Below are positions 1 to 8,254 of a DNA stretch of 19,325 nucleotides, one piece after another. The DNA is from DATMYQ01 sp035560935 (GTDB lineage: Bacteria > Bacillota > Negativicutes > Sporomusales > Sporomusaceae): positions 1 to 19,325 of the forward strand of contig DATMYQ010000063.1 of the NCBI GenBank assembly GCA_035560935.1, given 5' to 3'. The translations under genes and the position numbers were made by a program. How positions within the stretch are numbered: position 1 is the stretch's first letter; the number at the start of each line of letters is the position of its first letter. The notes under the pieces were generated by a model, which saw nothing but the letters and a program-made list of their open reading frames with translations, was not told the DNA's origin and did not search any database.

Positions 1-269
1 TAAATGCGATGATTGAGAGAAGTAAGTTTTTAGCGCTTTTCAGAGAGCTGGTGGTTGGTGCGAACCAGTGGGCAGGAAAACTGAAATACACTCATAAGCA
101 GCAGGTCGAAAAGTGATGAGTAGACTGTGCCGGTATGCCACCGTTAAGAAGGCTAGGGTATCGGATTGGTTCCCGTACCTGAATCGAGTGGCTTGTAAAA
201 GCAATGAGGGTGGTACCACGGATTTTTAATCCCGTCCCTGTAGAAATACAGAGACGGGATTTTTATTTT
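1..269 (+). promoter_or_regulatory. T-box riboswitch leader, probable tyrosine specifier
   Basis: The conserved T-box sequence AATGAGGGTGGTACCACGG lies at 203-221, followed by an intrinsic terminator at 231-269. Stem I can be folded by hand: 14-17 pairs with 91-94, 25-30 pairs with 77-82, and the internal loop between them has AGUA (21-24) opposite GAA (83-85), the usual specifier-loop signature. The codon in that loop is UAC (87-89) followed by A, which reads as tyrosine. The UGGU bulge (211-214) would pair with an ACCA tRNA end, consistent with tRNA-Tyr having discriminator A. The AGAGAG element at 42-47 also fits stem I. In this family, uncharged tRNA stabilises the antiterminator, so the downstream gene would be expressed when charged tRNA-Tyr is scarce. 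The promoter must lie left of the window. The specifier was assigned by hand folding. Confidence 0.93.
231..269 (+). terminator. T-box attenuator terminator
   Basis: CCCGTC-C-CTGTA (231-242) pairs with TACAG-A-GACGGG (247-258) around a GAAA loop, with one C/A mismatch, followed by ATTTTTATTTT. This is the terminator half of the T-box switch and should form when the tRNA is charged. Confidence 0.92.
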
Positions 270-319
270 GCCGAAAAAATTATCCGGCTGTCCGGAACGA
301 TACGAAGGAGGAAGAAAAA

Positions 320-1951
320 ATGCTGATACCCGATATCCTTTCCCGCAATGCCGCGTTGTACGGCGAAGAAGTCAGCCTGGTCGAAATTAATCCGGAGTTA
401 CAGGAAAAACAGGAAGTTTCCTGGCGGGAATATGAACTGATGGAGCCTAATCCCACCGTCAGTTTTCGCCGGGAAATGACCTGGCGGGAATTTGATGAAC
501 GGGCGAACCGGTTTGCCAATTTACTGCTGCGCAGCGGCATAAAAAAAGGTGATAAAGTAGCCATATTGCTGATGAATTGCTTAGAATGGCTGCCGGTTTA
601 CTTCGGAATTTTACGGACCGGCGCGGTGGCGGTTCCTTTAAATTTTCGTTATACGGCGGAGGAAATAAACTATTGTCTGGACTTGTCGGAAGCAGTGGCC
701 CTGATCTTCGGGCCGGAATTTGTCGGCCGTTTGGAGGACGTAGGCAATAAACCGGCCAACGTAACCTGCTTCTACGTGGGAGAAGCAGGTCCGGCCTTCG
801 CTCAAAACTATCACCAACTGGAAAGCGGCTGTTCTTCGGAAGCCCCGCAAATAAAAATTGCCGCGGGGGATGATGCGGCAATCTATTTTTCTTCCGGCAC
901 GACCGGCTTTCCCAAAGCGATTCTTCATGATCACACCAGTCTGTTGTCGGCCTGCTACACAGAGCAAAATCATCACCAGCAAACGCGTGAGGATAACTTT
1001 CTCTGCATTCCGCCGCTATATCATACCGGCGCGAAAATGCACTGGTTTGGCAGCTTTTTGGTTGGCGGCAAAGCGGTTTTGCTGCGCGGAGTAAAGCCCA
1101 AATGGATATTGAAGACCGCGTCGGAAGAACGGGCCACCATCGTTTGGCTGCTTGTTCCCTGGGCCAGTGATATTCTCAACGCCATTGAAAGCGGCGAAGT
1201 GTGCCTGGAGGATTATAATCTGGAGCCATGGAGGCTGATGCATATTGGCGCCCAACCGGTTCCGCCCAGTTTGATTCATCGCTGGAAAACCCATTTTCCC
1301 GACCATCTTTACGACACGAATTATGGCTTAAGTGAATCCATCGGTCCCGGCTGTGTACACTTGGGTATGGAAAATATTCATAAAGTCGGAGCGATTGGAA
1401 AACCGGGATTTCAGTGGGAGGCGAAGATCGTTGATCCAGCCGGCGGTCCGGCTTCGCCGGGAAAGGTAGGCGAGCTTATTGTCCGCGGACCCGGGGTGAT
1501 GAAATGCTACTATAACGATACGCAGGCGACGGCGGCGGTATTGAAGGACGGTTGGCTTTTTACCGGCGATATGGCTCGTATGGATGAAGAAGGTTTTATT
1601 TATCTGGTGGACCGGAAAAAAGACGTGATCATTTCCGGCGGCGAGAATCTGTACCCGGTACAAATTGAAGATTTTCTGCATAAGAATGACGCCATTAAGG
1701 ATGTCGCTGTGATCGGTCTGCCCGATCAGCGGCTGGGCGAAATCGCGGCCGCGATTATCGAATTGAAAGCGGGAGTCCATTGCACGGAGGAAGAAATCAT
1801 GAACTTTTGCTCGACGTTGCCGCGTTACAAAAGGCCGCGCAAGATTATATTTGATGAGGTTCCGCGCAATCCCACCGGCAAAATTGAAAAGCCGAAACTA
1901 CGGGAAAAATATCGCGCCGGGCATTTAATCGAGGATCAAATTCAAAACTAA
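320..1951 (+). CDS. AMP-forming acyl/aryl-CoA ligase (class I adenylate-forming enzyme)
   Basis: The 543-residue product has the full set of adenylate-forming motifs: SSGTTGFPK at 191-199 (phosphate loop), YGLSES at 335-340, GELIVRGPG at 384-392, GWLFTGDMA at 411-419, DRKKDVIISGGENLYP at 431-446 (hinge) and PTGKIEK at 518-524 with the probable catalytic Lys521. Length and order are normal for fatty-acid or aryl-acid CoA ligases, which make an acyl-AMP and then the CoA thioester in the cytoplasm. The substrate cannot be read from the motifs. AAGGAGG at 304-310 sets the ATG. The gene is alone behind the Tyr-type T-box, so its role is probably tied to tyrosine supply, for example activating an aromatic acid for salvage; that is an inference. 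The stop lies only 12 bp from the convergent kinase stop, with no terminator visible between them. Confidence 0.92.
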   Translation: MLIPDILSRNAALYGEEVSLVEINPELQEKQEVSWREYELMEPNPTVSFRREMTWREFDERANRFANLLLRSGIKKGDKVAILLMNCLEWLPVYFGILRTGAVAVPLNFRYTAEEINYCLDLSEAVALIFGPEFVGRLEDVGNKPANVTCFYVGEAGPAFAQNYHQLESGCSSEAPQIKIAAGDDAAIYFSSGTTGFPKAILHDHTSLLSACYTEQNHHQQTREDNFLCIPPLYHTGAKMHWFGSFLVGGKAVLLRGVKPKWILKTASEERATIVWLLVPWASDILNAIESGEVCLEDYNLEPWRLMHIGAQPVPPSLIHRWKTHFPDHLYDTNYGLSESIGPGCVHLGMENIHKVGAIGKPGFQWEAKIVDPAGGPASPGKVGELIVRGPGVMKCYYNDTQATAAVLKDGWLFTGDMARMDEEGFIYLVDRKKDVIISGGENLYPVQIEDFLHKNDAIKDVAVIGLPDQRLGEIAAAIIELKAGVHCTEEEIMNFCSTLPRYKRPRKIIFDEVPRNPTGKIEKPKLREKYRAGHLIEDQIQN

Positions 1952-1963
1952 ACAGAGCTGGTT

Positions 1964-3826
1964 TTAGGTTAGGGGAATCTTAACCGTAAACGTCGTTCCT
2001 TTTCCCACCTGGCTGTCGACGAGGATTTCCCCGTTATGTTTTTTGATAATTTCATAGCTGACATTCAGTCCCAAACCGGTTCCTTTTCCCACGTCCTTGG
2101 TTGTAAAGAAGGGATCAAAGATTCGCTTCATCACTTCCGGCGGCATGCCGCAGCCGGTGTCACTAATCGATACCCAGACCCAGGCTGCGTCACACCAGGT
2201 TTTAATATGGATTTCTCCCTGCGTGTCCATCGCCTGCACCGCATTTAACAGGATATTCATAAACACCTGGTTTAGCTGGCCTGAATTGCAGCGAAGCGCA
2301 GGAATATCACCATATTCCTTAACCAGTTCCGCTTTAAATTTCAACTCATTGCCAATGATGTTGATCGTACTTTCCAATCCCGCATTAATATCCGCCAGGC
2401 TGTTGTCTTCATTGGCAATTCGGGTAAAGCCTTTTAAATCCTGAACGATTCTTTTGACCCGTTCCGCTCCTTCCTCGGATTCACTGATGATGTCTTCAAT
2501 ATCCTGCAGGATATAATCGATTTTTTGGGTTCGTTTGATCTCATGCAATTTTTCGCACAGGCGGGTGAGCTGTTCCTGGGCAGGTTCCGCGATGTTGTCC
2601 GTGCTTAGTTTGGATAAAAGTTCGTTCTGTATTGTAAAATAGCTGTTGAGCTTCTTGGTGTGCTTTTTAAATGAGGCAAGATTACTGATGATAAAACCCA
2701 TCGGGTTATTAATTTCATGCGCCACTCCGGCGGCCAGCTGGCCGATGGATGCCATTTTTTCCTGCTGAATAATCTGGGATTGGGCGTTTCTTAACTCAAA
2801 CAGTGCTGCTTCCAGCCGCTCTTCCGCTGATTTGCGTTCGGCGATTTCTTTCTTCAACGCCTCATTGGCTCTCGCCAATTCCTGGGTTTTCTTTAAATCC
2901 GTAATATCCTGAGCTGAACAAACAACATGCGATACTTCCTGGCGGACATCCAGCAAGGGATTCCAGGATATGAACAGGATCCGCTCCTGCCCGTCCGCGT
3001 TTTTTAGCGCCAGTTCCCGACGCAGCGGGATTTTTTTTTCAAATACGTCCATGGTAAAATCGGCAAACATATTGCCGGCGCTGATATCAAACATCGAATA
3101 GGTTTCCGCCCGCGTCATCTCTGCACAGGTTTTGCCGAAAAAACGCGCATGAGAAGCATTGGCACCGCCATATACAGTGGGATTCAGCATGTACCACATT
3201 TGAACGTCCGTATTGTTCAGCAAAATATCTTTTTCCTCAATCAGCGATTTCTGGAGGTCTATTTTTTCCTGCACACGCAAAACAGGCAGCAGGGATTCAA
3301 TGACGTCAAACACATTCATTACCTTATACAAGCGGGTATCATCCAGATTATTTTCTTTCGCCGTATCATCCAAATGCAAAAAGCCGGTCACGGGACCCGC
3401 TGGATCATGGAACAACGGCTTGGCGGCAAACGTCCGGATGCCGTGATTGTGGAAATATTCTTTTTCGCTGGCGGCCTGCGAGGGAAGCTCTGCCAGGCTT
3501 TTCATCAGCACCGTCCCTCCGCTGCGCAATTGCCGCATCAGCCAGGGGTATTCCACCAGCGAGTAAAATTCCGTGTCCCGGTCATAAATCCAGCGGTCAC
3601 TGTTCCAGTAAACCCTGGTCTGGCCAAACAAACCATCCGGTGAAAACAAAACCAGACCCACCCGGTCAAATCCTCCATATCTGCCCAATATGCCAAGGCC
3701 TTCCCGGACAGGCTCCTCTCCGCCGTTTAATGCAGCGATCCACGCGGTTAAAATTTCGCTTTTTAAACGATAAAAATCACACTCGCTGCTGCCGGGTTGC
3801 GGATGACTGCTTTGGTTTGTCGTCAC
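1964..3826 (-). CDS. Soluble GAF-PAS sensor histidine kinase
   Basis: With a GTG start at 3826, preceded by AAGGGGG eight bases upstream, the product has 620 residues. An ATG at 3847 overlapping the upstream stop is possible but has a weaker ribosome site. No signal peptide or membrane segment is seen. In order: a GAF-like region (about 30-190), a PAS-like region (about 205-310), a short coiled coil (about 312-360), a HisKA H-box ASIGQLAAGVAHEINNP with phospho-acceptor His370, and a HATPase domain with N box (N524, N528), DTGCGMP (556-562) and GKGTGLGL (581-588). The H-box resembles NtrB/DctB-like kinases. There is no receiver domain and no response regulator in the window, so its partner is unknown. 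It is the second gene after the HD-GYP gene, 13 bp downstream, implying one mRNA and perhaps a shared input. Confidence 0.9.
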   Translation of the reverse strand: MTTNQSSHPQPGSSECDFYRLKSEILTAWIAALNGGEEPVREGLGILGRYGGFDRVGLVLFSPDGLFGQTRVYWNSDRWIYDRDTEFYSLVEYPWLMRQLRSGGTVLMKSLAELPSQAASEKEYFHNHGIRTFAAKPLFHDPAGPVTGFLHLDDTAKENNLDDTRLYKVMNVFDVIESLLPVLRVQEKIDLQKSLIEEKDILLNNTDVQMWYMLNPTVYGGANASHARFFGKTCAEMTRAETYSMFDISAGNMFADFTMDVFEKKIPLRRELALKNADGQERILFISWNPLLDVRQEVSHVVCSAQDITDLKKTQELARANEALKKEIAERKSAEERLEAALFELRNAQSQIIQQEKMASIGQLAAGVAHEINNPMGFIISNLASFKKHTKKLNSYFTIQNELLSKLSTDNIAEPAQEQLTRLCEKLHEIKRTQKIDYILQDIEDIISESEEGAERVKRIVQDLKGFTRIANEDNSLADINAGLESTINIIGNELKFKAELVKEYGDIPALRCNSGQLNQVFMNILLNAVQAMDTQGEIHIKTWCDAAWVWVSISDTGCGMPPEVMKRIFDPFFTTKDVGKGTGLGLNVSYEIIKKHNGEILVDSQVGKGTTFTVKIPLT

Positions 3827-3839
3827 AAAGATTGCCCCC

Positions 3840-4877
3840 TTAATCATCACGCATTTTTTCGATAAAGATGGATAACTCTTGGGATAAATCATGCTCAGTA
3901 TTGTTTCCGTCTGCCAGAACCCGGACAACGGGCCGGGAGGGAAAACCCAAATTTTGCCGCACAACAATACAAAGTTCGCCGCTGTTCAACTCTACTTTAC
4001 AGCCGGAAGGATATACCGATACATTGACTACCAGGTTTTTTATGATATTTGCATCGAAAATATCCGGTGATGCTTCCAGAAATTCAATGACCTGGTACGG
4101 GGGTACCTGATACTCTTCCTGATTTCCATGCAGAATATTGTCAAATGCGTTGCATATTGATACGATTTTTGCCATTTCGTAGATTTCTTCCTTGTGCAAA
4201 CCCAGCGGAAAACCTGACCCGTCGCAGTGTTCGTGATGGGTCAGGACAATGGTTTTGATGTAGGCGTCAATCGAATGTTTGTTGAGAATATCATACCCCA
4301 GCTTGGGGTGTTCCCTGTATTTGGTCCTATCGATGGAAAATCTATTGCTCCCGGGCGGGTTTTCCCGGGTGATCTTGGTCTTGCCGATATCATGCAAAAG
4401 AGCGCCTGTTGCTAATTCTTTCATTTTCGCAATGTTATAGCCCATATTGATGGCAGTGATCACCGCCAGAATACAGACATTGACGCTGTGCGAAAATAAT
4501 GCGTCTGCCGTGGAACGAATATCGATCAAATTCACCATGACTTCTTTTTGCGGCAGAATATCATCAATGATCTTTTGGGAAGCGGTAACGATTCCCTGTA
4601 GAGAAATGTCACCCCGGCGAATCAACCGGTTCATTGTACTGGCTATGGCCCGTTTACTCTCTTGGCGGGTTTCTTCCGATACGACGTCGTTTATTTCTAT
4701 GCCTTGGGAAATTTCGTCTTCAATGTAGGCGGCGGTAATGCCTAACGCTTGTAAACGCTGAATAAACGAAGGGGTAAGAAGAATACCTTCCCGGAGCAGC
4801 ACTCTTCCTTCCTCATCGTAAATAGCCCGGGCCAGCTGTTCCTTTCCGTTTAAACAACTGAGTCCAACCCGCCTCAT
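3840..4877 (-). CDS. HD-GYP domain protein, probable c-di-GMP phosphodiesterase
   Basis: The 345-residue product starts at an ATG with GGGGG six bases upstream and begins MRRVGLSCL, typical for this group; upstream ATGs at 4883 and 4907 are less likely. The N-terminal 110 residues are an unassigned region often found before HD-GYP domains. The HD-GYP domain follows, with likely metal ligands His130, HD 162-163 (in LLHDIGK), His190 (in REHP), His214-His215 and Asp246. The signature is HHEHCDGSGFP, so GYP is replaced by GFP, a common variant. The family hydrolyses c-di-GMP to GMP or pGpG in the cytoplasm. There is no receiver or membrane segment, so control may come from the N-terminal region or from the co-transcribed kinase. 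The gene leads the operon and a promoter candidate lies about 100 bp upstream. Confidence 0.9.
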   Translation of the reverse strand: MRRVGLSCLNGKEQLARAIYDEEGRVLLREGILLTPSFIQRLQALGITAAYIEDEISQGIEINDVVSEETRQESKRAIASTMNRLIRRGDISLQGIVTASQKIIDDILPQKEVMVNLIDIRSTADALFSHSVNVCILAVITAINMGYNIAKMKELATGALLHDIGKTKITRENPPGSNRFSIDRTKYREHPKLGYDILNKHSIDAYIKTIVLTHHEHCDGSGFPLGLHKEEIYEMAKIVSICNAFDNILHGNQEEYQVPPYQVIEFLEASPDIFDANIIKNLVVNVSVYPSGCKVELNSGELCIVVRQNLGFPSRPVVRVLADGNNTEHDLSQELSIFIEKMRDD

Positions 4878-5214
4878 TTTCATCCCCCGTTTCGCGGCGA
4901 CTATCATAACCTGACAGGGTGGATACTGATTCGACTGGCTGTAGTAGCCGTTCGTTGATGACGTGTAGTATGAAATGTTATTGTTTTCTGTCTATTTTTT
5001 GTATTCGTTTGTTTTTCGGAAAAACCTTTTTATTGAATTCAAAAGATTCACCAGTATTTTCTTAGTTGATACAGGGCAAATCCCGGCGGTGATCCGGTTT
5101 GCCGCATTGCCTTCCTCACGCTTCTTTTATTGCGTATTGTACGCTAAATATTGACTCCGGCGGAAACAGCTGGCATGATAGTGTTTAAAGATGACGGAAG
5201 TTAAGGAGGATATC
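4878..5214. other. Divergent intergenic region between HD-GYP and DUF4127 genes
   Basis: No coding region is supported in this 337-bp gap. It is AT-rich around 4980-5040 and holds the minus-strand promoter candidate above. Three foldable elements are visible: GTTTTTCGGAAAAAC at 5011-5025; CAAA-tc-CCGG pairing with CCGG-TTTG across 5078-5102; and GCGTA-TTG-TACGC at 5132-5144, a small perfect palindrome that could be an operator ahead of the DUF4127 gene. No good promoter for the plus-strand gene could be fixed by eye. Confidence 0.5.
4967..4994 (-). promoter_or_regulatory. Candidate sigma-A promoter for the HD-GYP/kinase operon
   Basis: Reading the minus strand, TAGACA (4994-4989) is followed after 16 bases by CATACT (4972-4967), giving a start near 4960 and a leader of about 80 bases. 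The match to TTGACA/TATAAT is fair and was judged by eye only. Confidence 0.4.
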
Positions 5215-6768
5215 ATGGGAAAATACAAATATTTACTGCTGCTGGCGTTGGCTGGTTTTTGCCTGACCACGATCCCTGTCAGCGCCCAAACGATACTTTA
5301 CATACCGGTCGACGGCCGTCCGGTAAATTTGGCATACGTTACTGATACGGCTCAGGCTGCCGGCGTGGATATCATCGCGCCACCGGCGGCTTTTTTAGGC
5401 AGCATTGATAGGCCCGGTGATCCGGATAGTCTATGGAAGTGGCTGTTTGCGCACGCTACTGCTGCCGACAGTGTGGTGGTATCATCGGATTCCTTGCTAT
5501 ACGGTGGGTTGATGACATCCCGTACCCACGGTCTGTCTCCGGCAGTCATCGAGGAACGCCTTCTCAATTTTGCCCGGCTGAAAGAACTGAATTCCCAAAT
5601 GAAGCTTTATGTTTTTTCCACCGTTATGCGTACCCCTCAATCGGGAGAAGGCGGCGAAGAGCCTTCGTATTATGAAGTATATGGAACGAGCATTTTTCGC
5701 ATCACTTCGTTGCGGGACCAAGCCGAAGGCCAGGAACTGAGCCAAAGTGAAAGTGATGAATTGAGTGAATTGCTGGCCAAGGTACCGCCAACGATATTGG
5801 CCGACTGGTACGAGCGGCGTGAAAAGAATTTCCGTGCGAATCAACAGTTGATTGATTATGCGAAACAGGGAAGTTTTGCTTATTTATTACTGGGACGGGA
5901 CGATTGTGCTCCTTTTTCCCAGTCTCACCTCGAGTCCCGTCATCTGGCCGCAGAAACAGCGGATCTGCCGGCCACGTGTTACGCCTCTTTTCCGGGAGCG
6001 GACGAACTGGGAATGCTGATGATCGCGCGGGCAGTCAATCAGGCCGCCGGCCGCAGACCGACGGTGCGGGTCCGGTTTGCGCCGGGTGCCGGGCCCGATA
6101 CCGTTCCTTCCTATGAAGACGTTACGGTGGGCGAAACGATTGATGCGCATATTCTTGCCGCGGGCGGTAAGCCGTCGGTCTCCGGAGCCGTCGATCTGGT
6201 GTTGGCGGTCAACACTTCCTGGGATGGCGTCACGCATGAGGCGGACAGCGTCTTTAACCATGTGCGATTTCAGGTGGCGCCCGCCGCTTTGACCCGGGAT
6301 ATATCCGACGAACTAAAAGCCGGACAGCGAATCGCGGTGGCCGATATTGCCTTTGGTAATGGCGCGGACAATACACTGCTGGCCGAGTTAAAGAAACGTG
6401 ACTTACTGTTCAGGCTGGAAGCTTACTCCGGTTGGAACACCGCCAGCAATACCATCGGCTATGCCATCGGCCAAGGGTTGCTGGCGGCTCATATGGGATT
6501 AAAGGAGAAGAATCGGCTGCTGGCGGTACGTTTTTTTGACGACTGGGCTTATCAGGCAAACATCCGTGATGAAGTTGGCCGGGAAGTGTTGTTCCCGGCG
6601 GGTGGCAGCTGGTTTCATCTGGATAAACTGTCGGCGCGTATCACGGGAGAAACGGAGCGGCGGTTGCTGGATTTTGCAACGGCTAACTTTCCCGCCTATC
6701 CGTTGAAAGATTTCAAGGTCTCTTTTCCGCTGGACCGAATGTTTGAAGTAAAGATCGAATTGCACTAA
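5215..6768 (+). CDS. DUF4127 family exported protein
   Basis: The ATG at 5215 is preceded by TTAAGGAGG (5201-5209) and opens a clear Sec signal (MGKYK, a hydrophobic stretch, cleavage likely after VSA at residue 24), so it is preferred to the upstream ATG at 5191. The mature protein begins with TILYIPVDGRPVN, the hallmark start of DUF4127, followed by conserved segments such as SSDSLLYGGL (about 90-99) and LLLGRDDCAPFSQSHLE (224-240), whose Asp, His and Glu residues look like an active or metal site. At 517 residues it has the usual family length. The biochemical role of the family is, as far as I know, not established. The SGNH hydrolase gene follows after 45 bp in the same direction, so the two probably form an operon acting outside the cytoplasmic membrane. 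Confidence 0.85.
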   Translation: MGKYKYLLLLALAGFCLTTIPVSAQTILYIPVDGRPVNLAYVTDTAQAAGVDIIAPPAAFLGSIDRPGDPDSLWKWLFAHATAADSVVVSSDSLLYGGLMTSRTHGLSPAVIEERLLNFARLKELNSQMKLYVFSTVMRTPQSGEGGEEPSYYEVYGTSIFRITSLRDQAEGQELSQSESDELSELLAKVPPTILADWYERREKNFRANQQLIDYAKQGSFAYLLLGRDDCAPFSQSHLESRHLAAETADLPATCYASFPGADELGMLMIARAVNQAAGRRPTVRVRFAPGAGPDTVPSYEDVTVGETIDAHILAAGGKPSVSGAVDLVLAVNTSWDGVTHEADSVFNHVRFQVAPAALTRDISDELKAGQRIAVADIAFGNGADNTLLAELKKRDLLFRLEAYSGWNTASNTIGYAIGQGLLAAHMGLKEKNRLLAVRFFDDWAYQANIRDEVGREVLFPAGGSWFHLDKLSARITGETERRLLDFATANFPAYPLKDFKVSFPLDRMFEVKIELH

Positions 6769-6813
6769 TAGGTTGCCAGGATGAACGGTATCATCAAAAG
6801 GAGTTGTTTCTGC

Positions 6814-8163
6814 ATGTGTTTTTTACAACGAAATGATTGGTTAGTACTGATCACATTTGTTTTATTGCCGCTATGTATCAACACGGCAACGGTGGCGGCA
6901 GCAGAAAATCAATGGACACAAAGCAGTATAGCAGTGGACAAAAAACAAGAGCAAGATACACCGGTAACGGAAAAGAAGCTTATCAATGTGACGGAGGTAT
7001 CCAGCCAGCCGATTTTGTGCTGGCCTAGCTATACGGATGCGGTGATGTATGAATTTCAAATTGCCCAAAGTGAAAAATTTGCGGCGGATAGCATCCTGTT
7101 TCAAACCACCGATGTATTTACCTTTGGCTATCAGCCGGATCTTAGCCCCTGGCTGGGGCAAACGGTATACTATCGCTATCGCCCGCTGGATTATGAACGC
7201 CAAGCGATAGCGCCATGGAGCCCGGCTGTGGCAATGAAAGCAACGCATCCGGAAAAATTTTCTGAGCTTCAGCCCTGTACTACGGCCAACTGGTCGAAGG
7301 TCACGCCGATATTGTATCCGGTATATTCATGGATTCCCGTATCCGGGGCGGGAAAGTACAAAGTGGAAATTTATTCGGTGGACGCGAAGATGGCCGGGGA
7401 AAAAGGCAACGGGTATCAGTTTCTGCGCAGTTATGACATTGAGGGCGGATTAACGTTCGACTGTTATGATGAAGAGCCGCGGGTGGGCCAATATGCCTGG
7501 CGTGTGCAGGCGTTGGACAAATCGGGCCTGCCGATCGGCCGGTTTTCCGACATGGAAGAATTCTCGCTGGAAGCCGTCCCGCATCAATTCCGGGTTGGCG
7601 TATTCGGTGACAGCATTATGCATGGCGGTGGTGCAATTTCCGGCTCTCCGGCCGATGCACGCTACAGTTTGCATGCTTATTTAAATCCTCCGGCCGTAAA
7701 TTTGGCGAGAAGTGGTGATACTTCGGCAGCCAGTCTGCAACGCTTTGATCAGGACGTCACGCCATTTTCACCGCAAATTCTGATTGTAATGACGGGAACC
7801 AACAGTCTTCGCGGCGGTGAAAAAGCCGATGAAGTGATGGAGAACCTAAGCGATATCTACAATAAATGCAAAGACAATAATATTGCCGCCATTTTCCTGA
7901 CCTTGCCGCCGATTAATCCGGAACGAATTGCCACGGTCTTTCAGGAAACAACGGCTTCGCAGTGGCAGAATGAATTTCAAAAAGTGAATCAGTTTATCCG
8001 TCAAAATCTGCCCCATGTTGATGTGGCGTCTCTGTTTACTGATGCGAGCGGGATGATGCCGGTGAAGTGGTCCACCGACGGGCTGCATCCGGACGGAAAA
8101 GCTAAAAAGGCGATGGCGGATGCGATCAATCGTCTGAACCTGAGGGAATTTTCGGGAAAATAG
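6814..8163 (+). CDS. Exported SGNH/GDSL-family hydrolase with Fn3-like N-terminal repeats
   Basis: The ATG at 6814 has AAAGGAG ten bases upstream and starts a 449-residue protein with a hydrophobic signal (about 9-31, ending TVAAA); an ATG at 6781 has no good ribosome site. Residues about 55-145 and 160-255 look like two beta-sandwich repeats of the Fn3 type, each carrying a W-P/W-I 'structure-query' stretch and Y-W/Y-R strands. The C-terminal domain has SGNH blocks: GVFGDS with nucleophile Ser267, LARSGD (Gly301), MTGTN (328-330) and STDGLHPDG with Asp422 and His425. Such enzymes are esterases or acetyl-esterases on lipids, polysaccharides or peptidoglycan; the substrate here is unknown. It follows the DUF4127 gene, suggesting joint work on an envelope or extracellular polymer. 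Confidence 0.85.
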   Translation: MCFLQRNDWLVLITFVLLPLCINTATVAAAENQWTQSSIAVDKKQEQDTPVTEKKLINVTEVSSQPILCWPSYTDAVMYEFQIAQSEKFAADSILFQTTDVFTFGYQPDLSPWLGQTVYYRYRPLDYERQAIAPWSPAVAMKATHPEKFSELQPCTTANWSKVTPILYPVYSWIPVSGAGKYKVEIYSVDAKMAGEKGNGYQFLRSYDIEGGLTFDCYDEEPRVGQYAWRVQALDKSGLPIGRFSDMEEFSLEAVPHQFRVGVFGDSIMHGGGAISGSPADARYSLHAYLNPPAVNLARSGDTSAASLQRFDQDVTPFSPQILIVMTGTNSLRGGEKADEVMENLSDIYNKCKDNNIAAIFLTLPPINPERIATVFQETTASQWQNEFQKVNQFIRQNLPHVDVASLFTDASGMMPVKWSTDGLHPDGKAKKAMADAINRLNLREFSGK

Positions 8164-8197
8164 AAAAGTGACGGCGAGTCGTTTGCGCATCGGGAAG

Positions 8198-8227
8198 TTG
8201 ACATATTTCGTTCATCTCTGATAGTAT
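8198..8227 (+). promoter_or_regulatory. Strong sigma-A promoter of the symporter operon
   Basis: TTGACA (8198-8203) is a perfect -35 and, after 18 bases, TAGTAT (8222-8227) is a good -10. Transcription would start near 8234-8235, at the edge of the tandem repeat described next, giving a leader of about 125 bases. Confidence 0.7.
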
Positions 8228-8230
8228 GGC

Positions 8231-8254
8231 AATGTAGCAATGTAGCAATGTAGC
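8231..8254 (+). repeat. Three perfect tandem copies of AATGTAGC at the predicted transcript start
   Basis: AATGTAGC occurs three times head to tail with no mismatch, directly after the -10 box. In RNA this gives UAG triplets at 8235-8237, 8243-8245 and 8251-8253 separated by identical 5-base spacers (CAAUG); a further UAG is at 8264-8266. Regular UAG triplets are the type of element bound by HutP antiterminators, and the last gene of this operon is a HutP-family protein. Copy number could also vary by slippage. Confidence 0.9.

Noticed and set aside
420..491. A 12-bp repeat (CCTGGCGGGAAT) 60 bp apart, encoding WRE twice near the N-terminus of the CoA ligase
   Set aside because: I recall this double W-R/K-E segment as normal in this subgroup of ligases; it does not indicate a rearrangement.
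5071..5110. Possible FMN or c-di-GMP riboswitch (AGGGCAAATCCCGGCGGTGAT) before the DUF4127 gene
   Set aside because: Only a short stretch resembles either consensus; the remaining conserved blocks are missing. A small hairpin is all that can be supported.
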